Origin: Gamarada debralockiae
Taxonomy: Eukaryota; Ascomycota; Leotiomycetes; Helotiales; Hyphodiscaceae
Length of the DNA: 64,000 nucleotides
Direction of reading: 5' to 3'
Assembly (NCBI GenBank): GCA_002803225.1
Contig: NXFV01001992.1
Span: 1-64,000, forward strand
A program made the position numbers and the translations under genes. The notes below the pieces were generated by a model. That model was not told the origin of the DNA. It ran no database searches and saw nothing but the letters and a program-made list of their open reading frames with translations. Positions 1 through 10,685 of this stretch are shown here, piece after piece (within the stretch, counting starts at the first letter, position 1; every line of letters begins with the position of its first letter).

Positions 1-432
1 GGAGACCGACAGACATACAAAACTTCCAATCGCACTCGCCTGCCCGCCAATAATCTCCACCGGATCAGCCAACGCATTCATAGCTTTGAATACTCCATGA
101 TTCTTCATGCGCATCTCCTTAAACTGGCCTTTCCGCTTCTCCAGTTCCTTGGTAAATGCTTCACTAGTCGGGAGTTCAGGAATTTTCATCTCATCATCTT
201 GCTTTTTCTTAGCTTTAATATGTAGTTTTTCAGGCAGATTTTTCCAGATGTGGTTGTGCTTCTTGGCATAGGCCTTTTCATAGCTCTCGAGATCCGCATT
301 GTATTGATCCGTAGCAATTTTCCAGAGAGTAGTGAGTTGGGCTTTGCTTTTGGGCGGTGGAATTGGTGCCTGGGATTGAGAGGGGAGGGTAGGAGCACGA
401 GTTTGAGCGGAGGGGGATTGAATAGTTGCCAT
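1..432 (-). CDS. Partial unknown protein, N-terminal part, possibly an NLR/STAND-type N-domain
   Basis: An open frame runs on the minus strand from an ATG at 432 to the window edge (144 codons, no stop), so the C-terminal part lies outside. The first 30 residues are rich in Pro, Ser and Gln. Next comes a helical, charged stretch with LWKIATDQYNADLESYEKA and many Lys/Glu, and then a Gly/Ala-rich segment near residue 130 (EIIGGQASAIGSF). A short 'LW...A...Y' opening followed by a charged helix and a small hydrophobic Gly segment resembles N-terminal domains of fungal STAND proteins (Goodbye-like), but that is only an impression. A longer overlapping minus-strand frame (186-620) is judged a shadow because it ends inside this one and is low-complexity. 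Confidence 0.5.
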   Translation of the reverse strand, partial: MATIQSPSAQTRAPTLPSQSQAPIPPPKSKAQLTTLWKIATDQYNADLESYEKAYAKKHNHIWKNLPEKLHIKAKKKQDDEMKIPELPTSEAFTKELEKRKGQFKEMRMKNHGVFKAMNALADPVEIIGGQASAIGSFVCLSVS

Positions 433-1432
433 TCCAAGATGGAGGATAGTCGCAATAATTGCGAGATCACTGGAACTGGAGATGCATGTGTAGATGCGAC
501 CGCCGACCACGAGTTTATGATAAGCAACAACACGAATAACGACAAAGAAATGGGAGGGGAAGATAAGGAGAAAATTGAGAAGCTGACTCGGCCAATACAA
601 TAAGCGCAGCGGCTACTCAAGGGCTATAAATACTGTACGAAGGCGCGCGGCATGGAAAATTCCCCATTTTTATTAACCATTAAGCAAGGAACGCGAAAGT
701 GAGAATGCCATTTATTAAAGTGACTTCTCATCTCACTAAAACACTATATAAATTACTAACTAATAAAATATTATTTATAAAATTTATTCTCACCCTCTCA
801 TTTAATTATAGAGTAAAATTTTAGACAGCAAGCCCGCATCAGCGGCTCCAGGCAAGGCGCGTGCACAGGCCAAGCGCCGCTGTCTCTTACAATAGGTATA
901 AAGGACCCGCTCCTCACGCTACATCTAGCATAACTTAGCCGGCAATATAATGGCTAATGGCATCGAAGTTACAATAATGAATCAGTCATAGAGCTCAAAC
1001 CGCCCTTACCGCCACATTCTTTCTTTATTTGCGCCTCGGAGATCTATGAAGTTGGCTGGAAGGCAGCGAGCCGGCCCGGCATGCGCCTTATCTGATTACA
1101 GGTTGCGACATTTCCCCTTTAGTAGAAGCTTACCTCCGTACATGCTGGAATTACTAGAATAATCGGTCTTCGAACAGTTGGGTGGCGCCTTTCAACTAAT
1201 ACACGTGCGTGGTTTTCGTTGGCCGCTGCAGCATCCACATCCACAGCCTCTCCAGCCGGGCCAAAAAAAAAAATACAAAAATTCTGATCTGTCAACAGCT
1301 TTGGTCAGAACTCACTTAATATGCTGTGCATAACCAATAAAAACGGGTTCCTCTCCTCCCTGTTCATGAGGTTAGTTCTTTCGCCAATCAAATACCTAGT
1401 TGCATACTCACTTAGCTGTGCTACATCAAAGG
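433..1432. other. Intergenic, no gene seen; AT-rich island
   Basis: No convincing coding frame. Positions about 700-830 form a very AT-rich block (TATAAATTACTAACTAATAA and similar) with TpA enrichment, as expected of RIP-mutated sequence. The flanks have normal base composition. Confidence 0.5.
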
Positions 1433-2160
1433 TGTGACACCGCGTCACAACAGCGCAGTGACTACATAAGCAATCCCTGACAGAGGAGGATATGCTATTG
1501 CGGCGTCGACAAGGCTGTCACTCATAAGATAGTAGTAGACGTCTAAGAAGAACGTTTATCTAGTTTGGAAATACTCTCAGAATGTTAGCTTTACATTTCA
1601 GAATTCCTCGCTAGCTGAGTCGATCGTGGTGCTCAGAACAAAAGCACGTCCTTAAAATGATGCTTTAGCTCTCCGCTTTGCTCCCGAGCGGCGCTCTGGT
1701 CAGTTCGGATACGCCCACTTGTGGCCCAAGCTTCAGCGTCAACCGTTAAGCTTTTACCTTCCTCAAGCACTGGATCGTCGCGGATGTCTGCATTCTTCCA
1801 TGCCCTACGTTCGAATGTTTAAACATGGCCTCAGCCAAATCAACTTGCCTCCCGGCTAAATCAACTTCACTAGTGCATTTTATCGGGTTGTAGGTGTAAC
1901 TTCGCGTTACAGTAGTAATTTGTGTAAGGAACCTGGCAGCAGATCCCCAAATGAGCTACGTGAGTACACGTGCGGTTCTTACAATTGTATTGACGCTCAC
2001 GTGATGTTTATCACCTGATCTAGCAACTGTTATATACTCGCTCAGCTCTTGAGCTCTTCTCTTCTTCTTTCCTTTCCTATCTAGCTTAGTATTCTCGTGT
2101 TAGCTAGAGAATTGAGGTTGCTCCCCCAGTTTTTTGGCTAGTGTCGTGACAGGATTTGAA
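1433..2160. repeat. LTR-like fragments (degenerate)
   Basis: Two places begin with a TG-type palindromic start as in many fungal LTRs: TGTGACACCGCGTCACA near 1433 and TGTAACTTCGCGTTACA near 1892. The second is followed by an LTR-like promoter layout, with TATATACTCGCTC near 2032 and then a long CT-rich run (about 2055-2085). I could not find matching 3' ends or a target-site duplication, so these are best read as eroded solo-LTR or retroelement debris. Confidence 0.35.
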
Positions 2161-2451
2161 CGATTAAGAATTCGATATATCAGAGAAGAGATTTGCTATC
2201 GTGGGCCAATTTCAAAAAGAGAAGGGGTATTGGGATTGTGTGGAGGCTGGGAAGGACGATAGAAGAGGAGAGAGGGGCTAATTGGCTTTGAATCGTTGGA
2301 TTGGAGGGAGCAATTGTGGATTGGATGGGTACTTTTAGTACCTTAAAAGTTCTGCATCGCTGAAAGAATATGAGTAATTGAAGATTGGATATTGCGAAAA
2401 ACAGATGTAGAAGAACTAATTTGCTAAAATTCAATCAACAAATCTGATTCC

Positions 2452-2604
2452 ATGGATTCGTTCCCCTATACTCTCATTCACTTGGTCCCACCTCCAGCTC
2501 GTACTCCTCCTATCCAACCTGACTGGGCAAAACATTTCATCTCAGAAGCTGGACCGAAATTCAGGATGCACCTCATGATCAAAGAACTAATGGACTTCAA
2601 ATAA
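2452..2604 (+). CDS. Possible 50-residue peptide, unknown
   Basis: A short frame from ATG 2452 to TAA 2602-2604 encodes a Pro-rich start (LVPPPARTPPIQPDW) and a more ordinary C-terminal half. It stands alone between repeat debris and the But2-like gene. I recognise no family, and it may be chance or the remnant of a longer gene. Reading frames on the opposite strand (2478-2838) overlap it and are no better supported. Confidence 0.15.
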   Translation: MDSFPYTLIHLVPPPARTPPIQPDWAKHFISEAGPKFRMHLMIKELMDFK

Positions 2605-3425
2605 TAAGACATGGAGAGCTGTGAAGAGACCGGATGCAAAGTACTGCTTGTCCACTTGGAGATCCTGCACCTTGCCGTCCTCTGCAACTCGAAACCAGCT
2701 GCAGCCTCCCGTCTGGCTGTCATCCCCGATTTTCAACGCAAATGCTTTTCCTACCTCACCTGAAGCAGATGATCGCTCCTTTGTGTTGTGAATGAAGATG
2801 TTTCTGTCCAAAAATAACCCACACGAAGGAGGAAACAAAGTGTGGAGAAAGGGGGTCAGGGTTCAAGCCACTTGCGCCAAGCGAGCATGTCAATCACCAG
2901 CCACCAAACAAGCTTAAGTTTGTCTTGGCACGTTTCAGGGGAGAATTCAACATCATCATTTCTGGGTCCCTTTAATTTGGATCCCCTCATTTTCTGCCCA
3001 AACAAGCAAGCATCAAAAGGGTCCACGTCCGGCATTCACATGAATGAGGTCAGAATTCACGAGCTGCCGGCAAATGAGAGATGTTTTGGCCTGGATTTGG
3101 TAGGGTACAGGGTCCTACGGGGGTTGAAATTTCACCGGCCATGACGATTTGTACTCCATCTCACAGCTTGTGATATGCGCCTTTTCCTGTCGTTGCGACG
3201 CTCTAAGGTAAGACCCGGCAACTGGAATACATGATCTTACGGGATTCATCTCTTCGTCTTTGACTTCGATCTTTTAAAGACCAAAAGATAATCGCTCCAC
3301 CTCACCCCAGCCTTCTTCCCTTTTCTTCAGTCAACCCACCCAACCTCCTTCTTGCAACTTCTCAACTTCCACAACCTGCTACATTCTTCTCAACAGCCTC
3401 ATAATACGCCTCCAGATCAAGCATA
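2605..3425. promoter_or_regulatory. Upstream region of the But2-like gene
   Basis: No convincing gene. The last ~150 bases before the ATG at 3426 are CT-rich with CAAC/CACC runs and no G-rich stretches, typical of a fungal core promoter and 5' leader. TTTTAAAG at about 3273 is a possible TATA-like element. Further upstream nothing specific is seen. Confidence 0.35.
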
Positions 3426-4496
3426 ATGCTTTTCATCATTATCTCCCTCCTCATGGCACTCTGCCTCAGCGCCTCCGCAGCTCTCGTTCCGCGCCAAACA
3501 CCATGCTCCTTCGTTATGAACGCAGTCGGCTTTCCCAACGGCTCAATCGTTGAAGACACAATCGGCGAGAATCGAATCGGCGGTACCTACCCTCAAGGCT
3601 CGTACTATATCACCGGCGGCTCCCTCATCGACTCCCTTAACCACAACTGCGTCATCTACCCCTCCACCTCCCAATTCCAGTGTACCACAGGCGCGTACGG
3701 TGCCACCAACTTCTCCCTTGCAGATGACGGGAACTTACTTCACGACGGAGTTGCAAGCTGGTTGGCCTGTCCTGCCTCCGGCCCAGGAAACGACGGCAGC
3801 TACAACATCTTCAGCAATGCGAAGGCGGACACAACTGGCTGCGAGGCCATTACATTAAGAACTGGCGGATTCAATTGCACTGCACTCGGCAGACCTTCGT
3901 CTTCAGCAAGCAGTTCAGCTTCACTCGCTACTCTGGCCGCATCAAGCACCTCTTCCGCCAGCGCTTCTGCCACTCCGACCGCAGCTTGCCCAACAGACAT
4001 CTCATCTGGCGTCTTCCAATTCCCACACCTCATCGTCCCAACATCCCCCGAAGCACCCGATCACGCGTTCGGCAACAGTTACTCCGCTTACATCTCACCC
4101 ATCAACACTACTCTCTTCAATTTTGACATCCCGTCCTCCGTACCCTACAACGGTACCTGCGCGCTACTCTTCCTCTTCCCCTTCGGCGGAGCCACATATT
4201 TCTCGGGCATCGAAGAAGAGGAAGGCGAGAATGGTGGTCTCGATTTTGCATTACTTGCTGAAGTTGCCAACGCAGGTACCACATACGATACGACGGGTGA
4301 TGTGGCGACCGATTATGGCAAGGTTGAGGTTCTCCCCGGCAACAACTATACGGTTGCGACGTTCGATTGCCAGACTGGTGCTACGGTCACGTATTCCGTG
4401 AGCAGCAAGGGCAATGTTGAGCTTGATTTCTTCCAGGCTCAGCAGCCGAATCCGATGGGACTTTACATCGTTCCTTGCGATTCAGCTTGGGACTGA
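3426..4496 (+). CDS. Secreted But2-family (But2 C-terminal domain) protein
   Basis: An intronless frame of 356 residues. It opens with a classical signal peptide (MLFIIISLLMALCLSASA, residues 1-18) followed by a VPRQ site suggestive of Kex2-like processing. Residues 24-150 form a Cys-containing domain, then comes a Ser/Ala-rich O-glycosylation linker (about 155-185). The C-terminal half carries features of the But2 C-terminal domain: GVFQFPHLIVP, an ISPINTTLFNFDIP stretch, LLFLFPF, a YTVATFDCQTG segment and the terminal GLYIVPC. The family is common in Pezizomycotina and is usually a secreted or wall-associated glycoprotein of unknown biochemistry. The start is fixed by the signal peptide. 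Confidence 0.85.
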   Translation: MLFIIISLLMALCLSASAALVPRQTPCSFVMNAVGFPNGSIVEDTIGENRIGGTYPQGSYYITGGSLIDSLNHNCVIYPSTSQFQCTTGAYGATNFSLADDGNLLHDGVASWLACPASGPGNDGSYNIFSNAKADTTGCEAITLRTGGFNCTALGRPSSSASSSASLATLAASSTSSASASATPTAACPTDISSGVFQFPHLIVPTSPEAPDHAFGNSYSAYISPINTTLFNFDIPSSVPYNGTCALLFLFPFGGATYFSGIEEEEGENGGLDFALLAEVANAGTTYDTTGDVATDYGKVEVLPGNNYTVATFDCQTGATVTYSVSSKGNVELDFFQAQQPNPMGLYIVPCDSAWD

Positions 4497-5007
4497 TTTC
4501 CTCTCCGCTGGGATTGGACTTCGACTTCTCCTTCGTCCTCTTTCGATTCGGAATTGAGCGGATAATTCATGGTGGGCGGCATGGCATAAACTGCGTTTGG
4601 GATTACATGGTGTTTGGTTTGACTTCCAGGGCAATGGGTAATGAAAATGAATAAAAGGGACGCTTGTATAGCTAGATCTACCATGGAATCTTTTTAGTTA
4701 CGGTAATGACTTTACGATCTGGGATTTGCATTGCGAGGGATAATAATTGAGGATGTTTGCTGAGCATGCGAAACGTGGTGGTGTGGCATGGCATTGAAAC
4801 TTCTCCAATCTTTATTCTGCTCCTCGAAATGAACCAACGTTTCTCCTTGCTTTTACATGATGGGATCCAGGATAAGACGGCGAGTGCCCATAATAGGTCT
4901 ACTCATCTGTTGCTCCATGACCAAACTCATTTCAGCAGTGTTGCTTTTCTTCCCTTTCATCTCGTTCCCTCATTAGATAAAACCCTCAATTCCAACTCAT
5001 GTTTTAC
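4497..5007. other. Convergent 3' regions, no gene
   Basis: The stretch lies between the 3' ends of the But2-like gene and the minus-strand amidotransferase. No supported frame is seen. It presumably holds both terminators; AATGAATAAAAG near 4645 is a plausible A-rich polyadenylation signal for the plus-strand gene. Confidence 0.35.
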
Positions 5008-5754
5008 CTACTCTCCAACCCATTCCAGGATACGCTTCCAAAGCTTGACACCATCATGCTTTTTCTCCATCCTCTTACTTATCTCCTCCTTCTGCTTACC
5101 ATCAACACCCATATAAGCCGGCGTATCCGCCAACATACTCTTCGCTAACCCCTCATTCATCTCCGGATGACCCTGAAAGGTCCATATCGTCTGCCGCTCA
5201 TTCATAAACATCTGATTCCCCTCCGCCAATGGGACGAACCCCTTTGCGGAAGTCTTAATTTCCCTCCTATGATACTCATGAATCCGCAAGTAGGTGTCTT
5301 CGACGAAGGGCAGCATCTTTACTCCTTCTTCCGTCAATTTTATCTCCGTAACACCGATCTCCGCCCCTTCATCCCTATTTCCCACACTCCCTCCGAAAGC
5401 CACACACATCGTCTGATGGCCCCAACAAATGCCCACCATCTTCCTCTCCGGCCACTCCCTCGCCGTCGTTCTCAAAAACTCCTGCATCTTCAATACCCAA
5501 GGCTGTGAACCCATTGGATCGGCTGTCCCTCCGCTTAGGACGATTAAATCATATTCGGCTGGGTCAGGATATGTTTGTGCGATTATTGGGTCGAAGAAAT
5601 CTATTGATGGGGGAGAAGAGGAAGAGGTTGAGGAGAGGGAAGAGCCAGATGAGATGGCGGATACGAAGGAGGATCGGATGGAGGGTGTGAGAGTCGAGGC
5701 GAAACCGTTCAGAAGAATGGCGATTTTAAGGGGGAGGGGGTCGATGCTGCCCAT
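5008..5754 (-). CDS. Class I glutamine amidotransferase-like protein
   Basis: A 248-residue intronless frame. It has the class I glutamine amidotransferase (triad GATase) signature: the nucleophile elbow MVGICWGHQ with Cys110, and the GHPE motif with His196 and Glu198. An SGGTADPMG segment precedes them in the position of the oxyanion strand. It is a stand-alone GATase without a synthase domain, like the many fungal paralogues annotated as GMP-synthase-like or GATase-like; such enzymes hydrolyse glutamine or gamma-glutamyl amides, and the true substrate cannot be read here. Residues 36-50 are a Ser-rich insertion. It is transcribed divergently from the ammonium transporter, with about 630 bases between the start codons. 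Confidence 0.85.
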   Translation of the reverse strand: MGSIDPLPLKIAILLNGFASTLTPSIRSSFVSAISSGSSLSSTSSSSPPSIDFFDPIIAQTYPDPAEYDLIVLSGGTADPMGSQPWVLKMQEFLRTTAREWPERKMVGICWGHQTMCVAFGGSVGNRDEGAEIGVTEIKLTEEGVKMLPFVEDTYLRIHEYHRREIKTSAKGFVPLAEGNQMFMNERQTIWTFQGHPEMNEGLAKSMLADTPAYMGVDGKQKEEISKRMEKKHDGVKLWKRILEWVGE

Positions 5755-6104
5755 GAAGAGAGATTGGAAGGGTCACAAGAAGTGTGATGGATTGTAGGAG
5801 TGAGTATTTGCATTTGACGTCGCTGATGCGAAGTGTGGTGGTGCGGATGCGGTTTCGTCCGAAGGTGGGATCTAAGGAGATGCAAAAGTGGGGGTATTCA
5901 TGTGCCAAGCCGGACATCAGCCTCTCGATGTCACCAACCAGTACCTGCAGCCTGGAACCGCCCTGTCCTTCGCGTGTTGACAACTCAGTTTTACCCAAAA
6001 CTTCCTCCACCAGCCAATCTTTACCACCTGGTTGGTTTTAGGACTCAAGTTCATCAACCCGCTAATCTTGTTCAGGTAATTAAATCCCCTATTCCGCCAA
6101 GCAT

Positions 6105-6111
6105 CTTATCA
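6105..6111 (-). promoter_or_regulatory. GATA-factor (AreA/NIT2-type) site
   Basis: CTTATCA on the plus strand is the reverse complement of TGATAAG, the HGATAR consensus of fungal nitrogen GATA activators. It lies 270 bases upstream of the transporter ATG. Confidence 0.4.
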
Positions 6112-6231
6112 GACCCCGTTATCTCTTCCACAACATTTCAATGACAACTTCAAAATCGACATTAAAAGAGTGCTGACGCCCGCTCGCCAAGGCACTCGGC
6201 TGTACGGAATAAGTAAAATGAGCGAAGCTTT

Positions 6232-6238
6232 TGATAAG
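6232..6238 (+). promoter_or_regulatory. GATA-factor (AreA/NIT2-type) site
   Basis: TGATAAG on the plus strand, 143 bases upstream of the transporter ATG. Together with the site at 6105-6111 it makes a pair of identical sites about 125 bases apart. Nitrogen metabolite regulation of the transporter is inferred, not shown. Confidence 0.4.
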
Positions 6239-6380
6239 AACTCGTGGAGCAAGAGGCACAGACAGTGGAGATGGGAGGTACTTAAGGATGGACGTGCCCA
6301 CTGCGCTTCGTGCGCTCGAATGCAGAGTTCTGGAATCCAGTCTTGATCATTGACGTAATTTGGGTTATTCAGTTGACAAA

Positions 6381-7867
6381 ATGAGCGCTGTAAGCATATC
6401 CCCACTTTAGCACTTACTCACCCGGCTAATCAATATCAACAGCCGGTTTTCAACTCCTCCATCCCAAATGGTGGAAATCCCAAAGAGGTGGATGTCAACG
6501 CGCAATATCTTGGTTTCGAGTATCACTATACATACCTGATCTTCTGCGGCTTCATTGTCTGGCTCATCATCCCTGGCATCGGACTTCTCTACGGCGGTCT
6601 CGCACGTCGGAAATCCGCTCTGGCGCTGCTCTTTCAAAGCTTGATGGTCGGAGCCGTGACCACATTTCAATGGATGTTCTGGGGCTATACCTTAGCCTAC
6701 TCCCGAACAGCAGGACCCTTCATCGGCGATATGGCGAATTTCGGCATGAAGAACGTAATGGCCGCTCCCAGTCCAGGGAGTGCTGTCATCCCAGAAATCG
6801 TGTTCTGTTTGTACCAGCTTCTGTTCTGTGCTTGCACTGTGCAGATCGTAGTCGGTGGTGCCTTTGAGAGAGGAAGGATTATTCCGTCTTTGGTCTTTGG
6901 ATTCTTCTGGGCGACAATCGTGTATTGTCCTATCGCGTGCTGGACTTGGAACTCGAATGGCTGGCTGTACAACCTCCCCGCTCTTGACTTCGCTGGGGGT
7001 GGACCTGTCCACATTTCTTCCGGCTGGTCCGCACTGGCATACGCCTTCGTCCTCGGGAAGCGCAAGCATACTGGCGATAAATCTCACGGAAAGCCTCACA
7101 ACACGACTCTCGTCTTCCTCGGCACGGTCCTCATCTGGTTCGGCTGGTTTGGATTCAATGGTGGTAGTGCACTCAATGCAACAGTGAGAGCTATGCTCGC
7201 TGCGTTCAACACCAACACCGCTGCCTCCACAGGCATGATTGGGTGGGTAATGGTCGATTACTTCAAGCACGGCCACCGCTTCAGCGTAGTCGGCGCATGC
7301 GAAGGTGCCATTGCAGGTCTCGTGGGCATCACTCCGGCTGCTGGTTACGTCTCTGTTTGGCTGGCGGCTGTCATCGGTTTCATCACCGCAGTCGTCTGCG
7401 CGCTGCTCCAGAATTTAAATGAATGGATTCACATCGACGATGGACTAGAAGTCTTCAAGCTCCACGGCATCGGGGGGATGGTCGGTTCGTTCCTAACTGG
7501 GATTTTTGCCACGGCTTCAGTCAGTATGCTTGATGGCGCCACCTCAGCACCAGGCGGCATCGATGGGAATGGTATCCAAGTTGGAAAACAATTTGCCGAG
7601 ATCACCGCTATTTCATCATATTCGTTCCTGGCTTCCTGCGCGCTTCTTTATATCTTGAAATATATTCCCGGCATGCACCTTAGAACGACGGAAGAGGGGG
7701 AGATGAATGGCTTGGATTTGGATCAGTTCTTTGACGAGCAGATTGGTGACTGGGGAATGTTTGATGAGTTGAGTCGAAGGAAGATGGAAATGGATATTAG
7801 TGCACTGGCTACGCCTGAGGCGCAGGAAGTCCAGGAACCTGTTGATGAGGTTGCGAAGAAGGCTTGA
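6381..7867 (+). CDS. Ammonium transporter, Mep2/AmtB type
   Basis: Two exons: 6381-6389 (codes only for MSA) and 6443-7867. The 53-base intron 6390-6442 starts GTAAGC, carries a GGCTAATC branch site and ends CAG. The product is 477 residues, normal for fungal Mep/Amt proteins, which move ammonium or ammonia across the plasma membrane. The family signature DFAGGGPVHISSG is present, with the first pore histidine retained (yeast Mep1/Mep3 are reported to have Glu there). The second pore histidine is in FKLHGIGGMVG. Many hydrophobic segments span the protein, as expected for 11 membrane helices. The C-terminal tail is charged and ends in EVAKKA. The tiny first exon is easily missed; the downstream in-frame GTG at 6488 is not the start. 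Twin-His makes a Mep2-like sensor/transporter role plausible. Confidence 0.93.
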
Positions 7868-8359
7868 ATCTGAAGTTATGGTTTCATTTTTATGTTGAGA
7901 TCGTGGAATAGAGCAATGGGAATAGAGTAGTGGACCGGTACTTTATTCAGTTAGAATACCTCTGACTAGAGCATCATGTAGCGAAGGTTCAGATGTCACA
8001 GGAAGTTACCAATCAAGCAGCTGCAGATAGGATACGTAATCACTCAAGAGGGGAAACTCGAAGGCCTTTGCTTACTAATCCAACCTATCACTTTGCGGCT
8101 TCTGTTTATGGATTTTTCAGGCCGAGCTGGATGTCATGATCACTCTTGTACTACCCTTTGTAAAAAATGAAGTTGCACACAACGAATGAAAGAAAAGTAC
8201 CTTCTTAACGCTGTGTAAGCGTTTCAATCCTTCAATGAGACTTTCCTCTCGTAATTATTTCTCCGCATAATGCGACTGCTAGAGACATGACATTTATATG
8301 AAAGTGGTTTCCCCGAGTTTTGAGGGAATGAAAGAGTAAGTTAGGAAACTTGAAAGCTG
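7868..8359. other. Intergenic, no gene seen
   Basis: The 3' flank of the ammonium transporter and the decayed 5' flank of the oxidase pseudogene. No frame, repeat or recognisable signal stands out. Confidence 0.4.
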
Positions 8360-10068
8360 GATGAGACGACGGTCTCAAACTTCCTCACAGTCATCAAGGG
8401 CAAAGTCTCCCCCAACGCGAAAGTACTTTCTGATCCAAGTAATGAGGAATTCAAGGCGGCACTTCAGCGCTGGAGTGATCTCAATGTCCAGACTCTAGGA
8501 GCTATCGTTCTCGTTGCAACTGAAGACGATGTTGTGAAGACAGTTCGTCTAACTCATCTCAATTGGAGAAACTAGCTCACATACCCAGGTAAATCTGCAT
8601 TGAAGTATAATATCCCATTTGTGCCCAAAGCAGGAGGCCGCAGCTCATGGTCCACCACCGGACCTGAAGGCATCGTGATTGATCTCAGCAACTACAACGC
8701 CGTAACCGTCGACAAAAGCAACAACACAGTGCGTGTCCAACCCGGGATTCTCACCAAGAAACTCGTCCAATCCCTATATGACGAGGGATTATGTGTTCAT
8801 AAGTCCCTCCTGATCAATCATTCAAAATAACTAAGTTCTGAAAGATAGAGCTCTGGGCGAAGGAAATACAATATAGTAGAACCTCGATATAAGAATCCTC
8901 TACATAAGAATACCTAACTAATAACAATCGATTATTGGGCCCCGTTTCTTTCTTGATTTTCTAAGTGATGGGACCTGATATAAGAATACCTGACTATATT
9001 CTTATGATTTTCGGGTCCCGATCGTATTCTTATATCGAGGTTCTACTGTAGGTATCATCCCCCAAGCGCTCGGAGGCGGGCTCTGCGTGCTCTCTAAACT
9101 TTGCGGTACGATATCCGATAACGTCCTCCGTTCGCCTTATTACTGCAGCTGGTGAAAACTGATCAGTCGACAAATCCACGCCGGATTTACTCTGGGCTCT
9201 CAAGGGAGCAGGGCAGTTCTTGGGTCTCGTAACTACTCACGTTCCCAGCCTATCCGCTCTCAATCTTAGGAACGGATGATGGCACGATCTGGACGGGAAT
9301 GCTGATTTTCGATGTCGCACGAGTTGGGAATGTGACGAAAGTTGTGGAAAAATTGATTGTGGAGGACTAAGAACACGATGCCGCTTGCCTGGCTGTCATC
9401 ACGTGTAATCCCCATACCGGAGATCCGTGCTTTATTCTTATGCCAGTGTACTTTGGATCAGCGGCGCAAGCTGATGCGTATCTCGCACCCCTTAAAACGC
9501 TGAACCCAATGATGGCGATGGGAGGGATGACAAAGTACACAGAGGTCAACAATGGAGCTGATCCGTTCTGCGTAAAAGGAGGAATCAAGTGGTTTAAGCT
9601 CGCTGATATGCCAAGATTCGATGCTGCAGTATAACCGAAAGTTGCGGAGGTGTTTGTGCAGTTGGTGAAGAAGTGTCCGGACGCGAAGAGTGGTGGGTAT
9701 GGCTTCGAGTGGATGAGTGGGAAGCAGAAGCATATTGAGCTGGACTCGGCGTGGGCTCATCGCGATGCCAAGTATTGGGCGTAAGTTTTGCATGCGCTTC
9801 TTGAATCGGTAGATGCTGATGGGGGAATAGTGAGAGTTTGTCGTGGTATACGAATCCTGAATCGAGTGGGGAAATCGACAAAGCCGAGAGTGCAGCACTC
9901 GGTGCTGTGACGGAAGGATTCAGGGAGGAGGAAATTCACACCTATCAGAATTTCTCAAGAGACACTAATTTGGAGAGCAGATTTGGGAGTAAGGAAAGGG
10001 TGGAGAAGTTGGAGGCGCTGAAGAAGAAGTGGGATCCAACGGGAGTGTTCACATCGGAATTGTTGTGA
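8360..10068 (+). pseudogene. FAD-linked oxidase (PCMH/BBE-like) pseudogene, split by a MITE
   Basis: Pieces of one covalent-flavin oxidase can be followed in order: SNFLTVIKGKVSPNAKVLSD, then SALKYNIPFVPKAGGRSSW (the FAD-loop region, where the usual GGH histidine reads Arg), IVIDLSNYNAV, NTVRVQPGI, GIIPQALGGGL, DLLWALKGAGQF, a long central part (9379-9634) and the BBE-type C-terminus NPESSGEIDKAE...WDPTGVF. The last intron (9782-9831, GTAAGT...ATAG) is still recognisable. The gene is dead. There is no clear start codon; frameshifts lie near 9150 and 9265; in-frame stops follow VED (about 9370) and DAAV (9632-9634); and a 175-base MITE sits in the exon. Such enzymes oxidise sugars, alkaloids or polyketide intermediates in secondary metabolism. 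Confidence 0.85.
8874..9048. mobile_element. Pogo/Fot1-like MITE inserted in the oxidase pseudogene
   Basis: A 175-base element with near-perfect terminal inverted repeats: AGTAGAACCTCGATATAAGA at 8875 and its reverse complement ending at 9047 (22 bases identical). It is flanked by TA on both sides (8872-8873 and 9049-9050), the Tc1/mariner/pogo target duplication. The start resembles the CAGTAGAACCTC-type ends of pogo-derived MITEs. Internal short ATAAGAATACCT repeats add further hairpins. There is no coding capacity. Deleting the element plus one TA joins ...GEGNTI to GIIPQALGGG in frame, so the boundaries are exact. Confidence 0.88.
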
Positions 10069-10685
10069 ACTCACGAGAGTGATATGAGATGGATCGTGAT
10101 AAAAAAGAAAGTACTGAACATCATTCCTTATTGCTTTGAATAGCAGAGTATGTTGACGTTCAAACCAAATTCAAGGAGCTCCAAGACGGAGGCCAGGAGA
10201 ACCTTTTGGGAACCTGGGACTAGTCAGACACCTCCTAAACGTGAAGGCTTTAGCGCTTGTAATGATTGGAACTAGCAGAAGATAACAAGCAATCTACTCC
10301 TAAAACCCGAATCTTGACCGTACCAATTTTTAGTTCCGTCTTTAGAATTGAGCTGTTGCCGCTTTAGCCTGAGAAGTGGGTGAGTAAACCTAGTGAGCCC
10401 GTTCGTGACCCTCTTAAAATCGCTTGTTCTTGTCGCCTCGAAGCCCTTTTTGGCATTGGGCGTCGAAACCGACATTATCTCACGAAATCGTTCGCAGAGA
10501 TGAGGGTGGTTGTAAGGGAAGTGCTAGCTCCCGAATAGGCTTAGCGTAGTGCCAGTCCCACATTGACGAAACTTCCGTAAAACAACTCGTATGTCAACTA
10601 CAGCCACTAGCGAAATCGGCTCCTCCCGATAAATCCCTACTTGTAGATGTCTTTCTGAGCAAGTCGCTCATTTATTTCGGCACTG
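10069..10685. other. Intergenic, no gene seen
   Basis: Between the oxidase pseudogene and the HET gene. No convincing frame or repeat; it should include the HET gene promoter. Confidence 0.4.

Larger units (their letters stand above)
5755..6380. promoter_or_regulatory. Divergent promoter region between the amidotransferase and the ammonium transporter
   Basis: The region lies between two outward-facing start codons (5754 minus and 6381 plus). No gene is supported. It contains two copies of the GATA-factor site TGATAAG, listed separately, which fits nitrogen control of an ammonium transporter. Confidence 0.5.

Noticed and set aside
186..620. 144-codon minus-strand frame
   Set aside because: It lies in another phase over the partial gene at 1-432, closes inside it and is Ser/Leu/Pro-rich low complexity.
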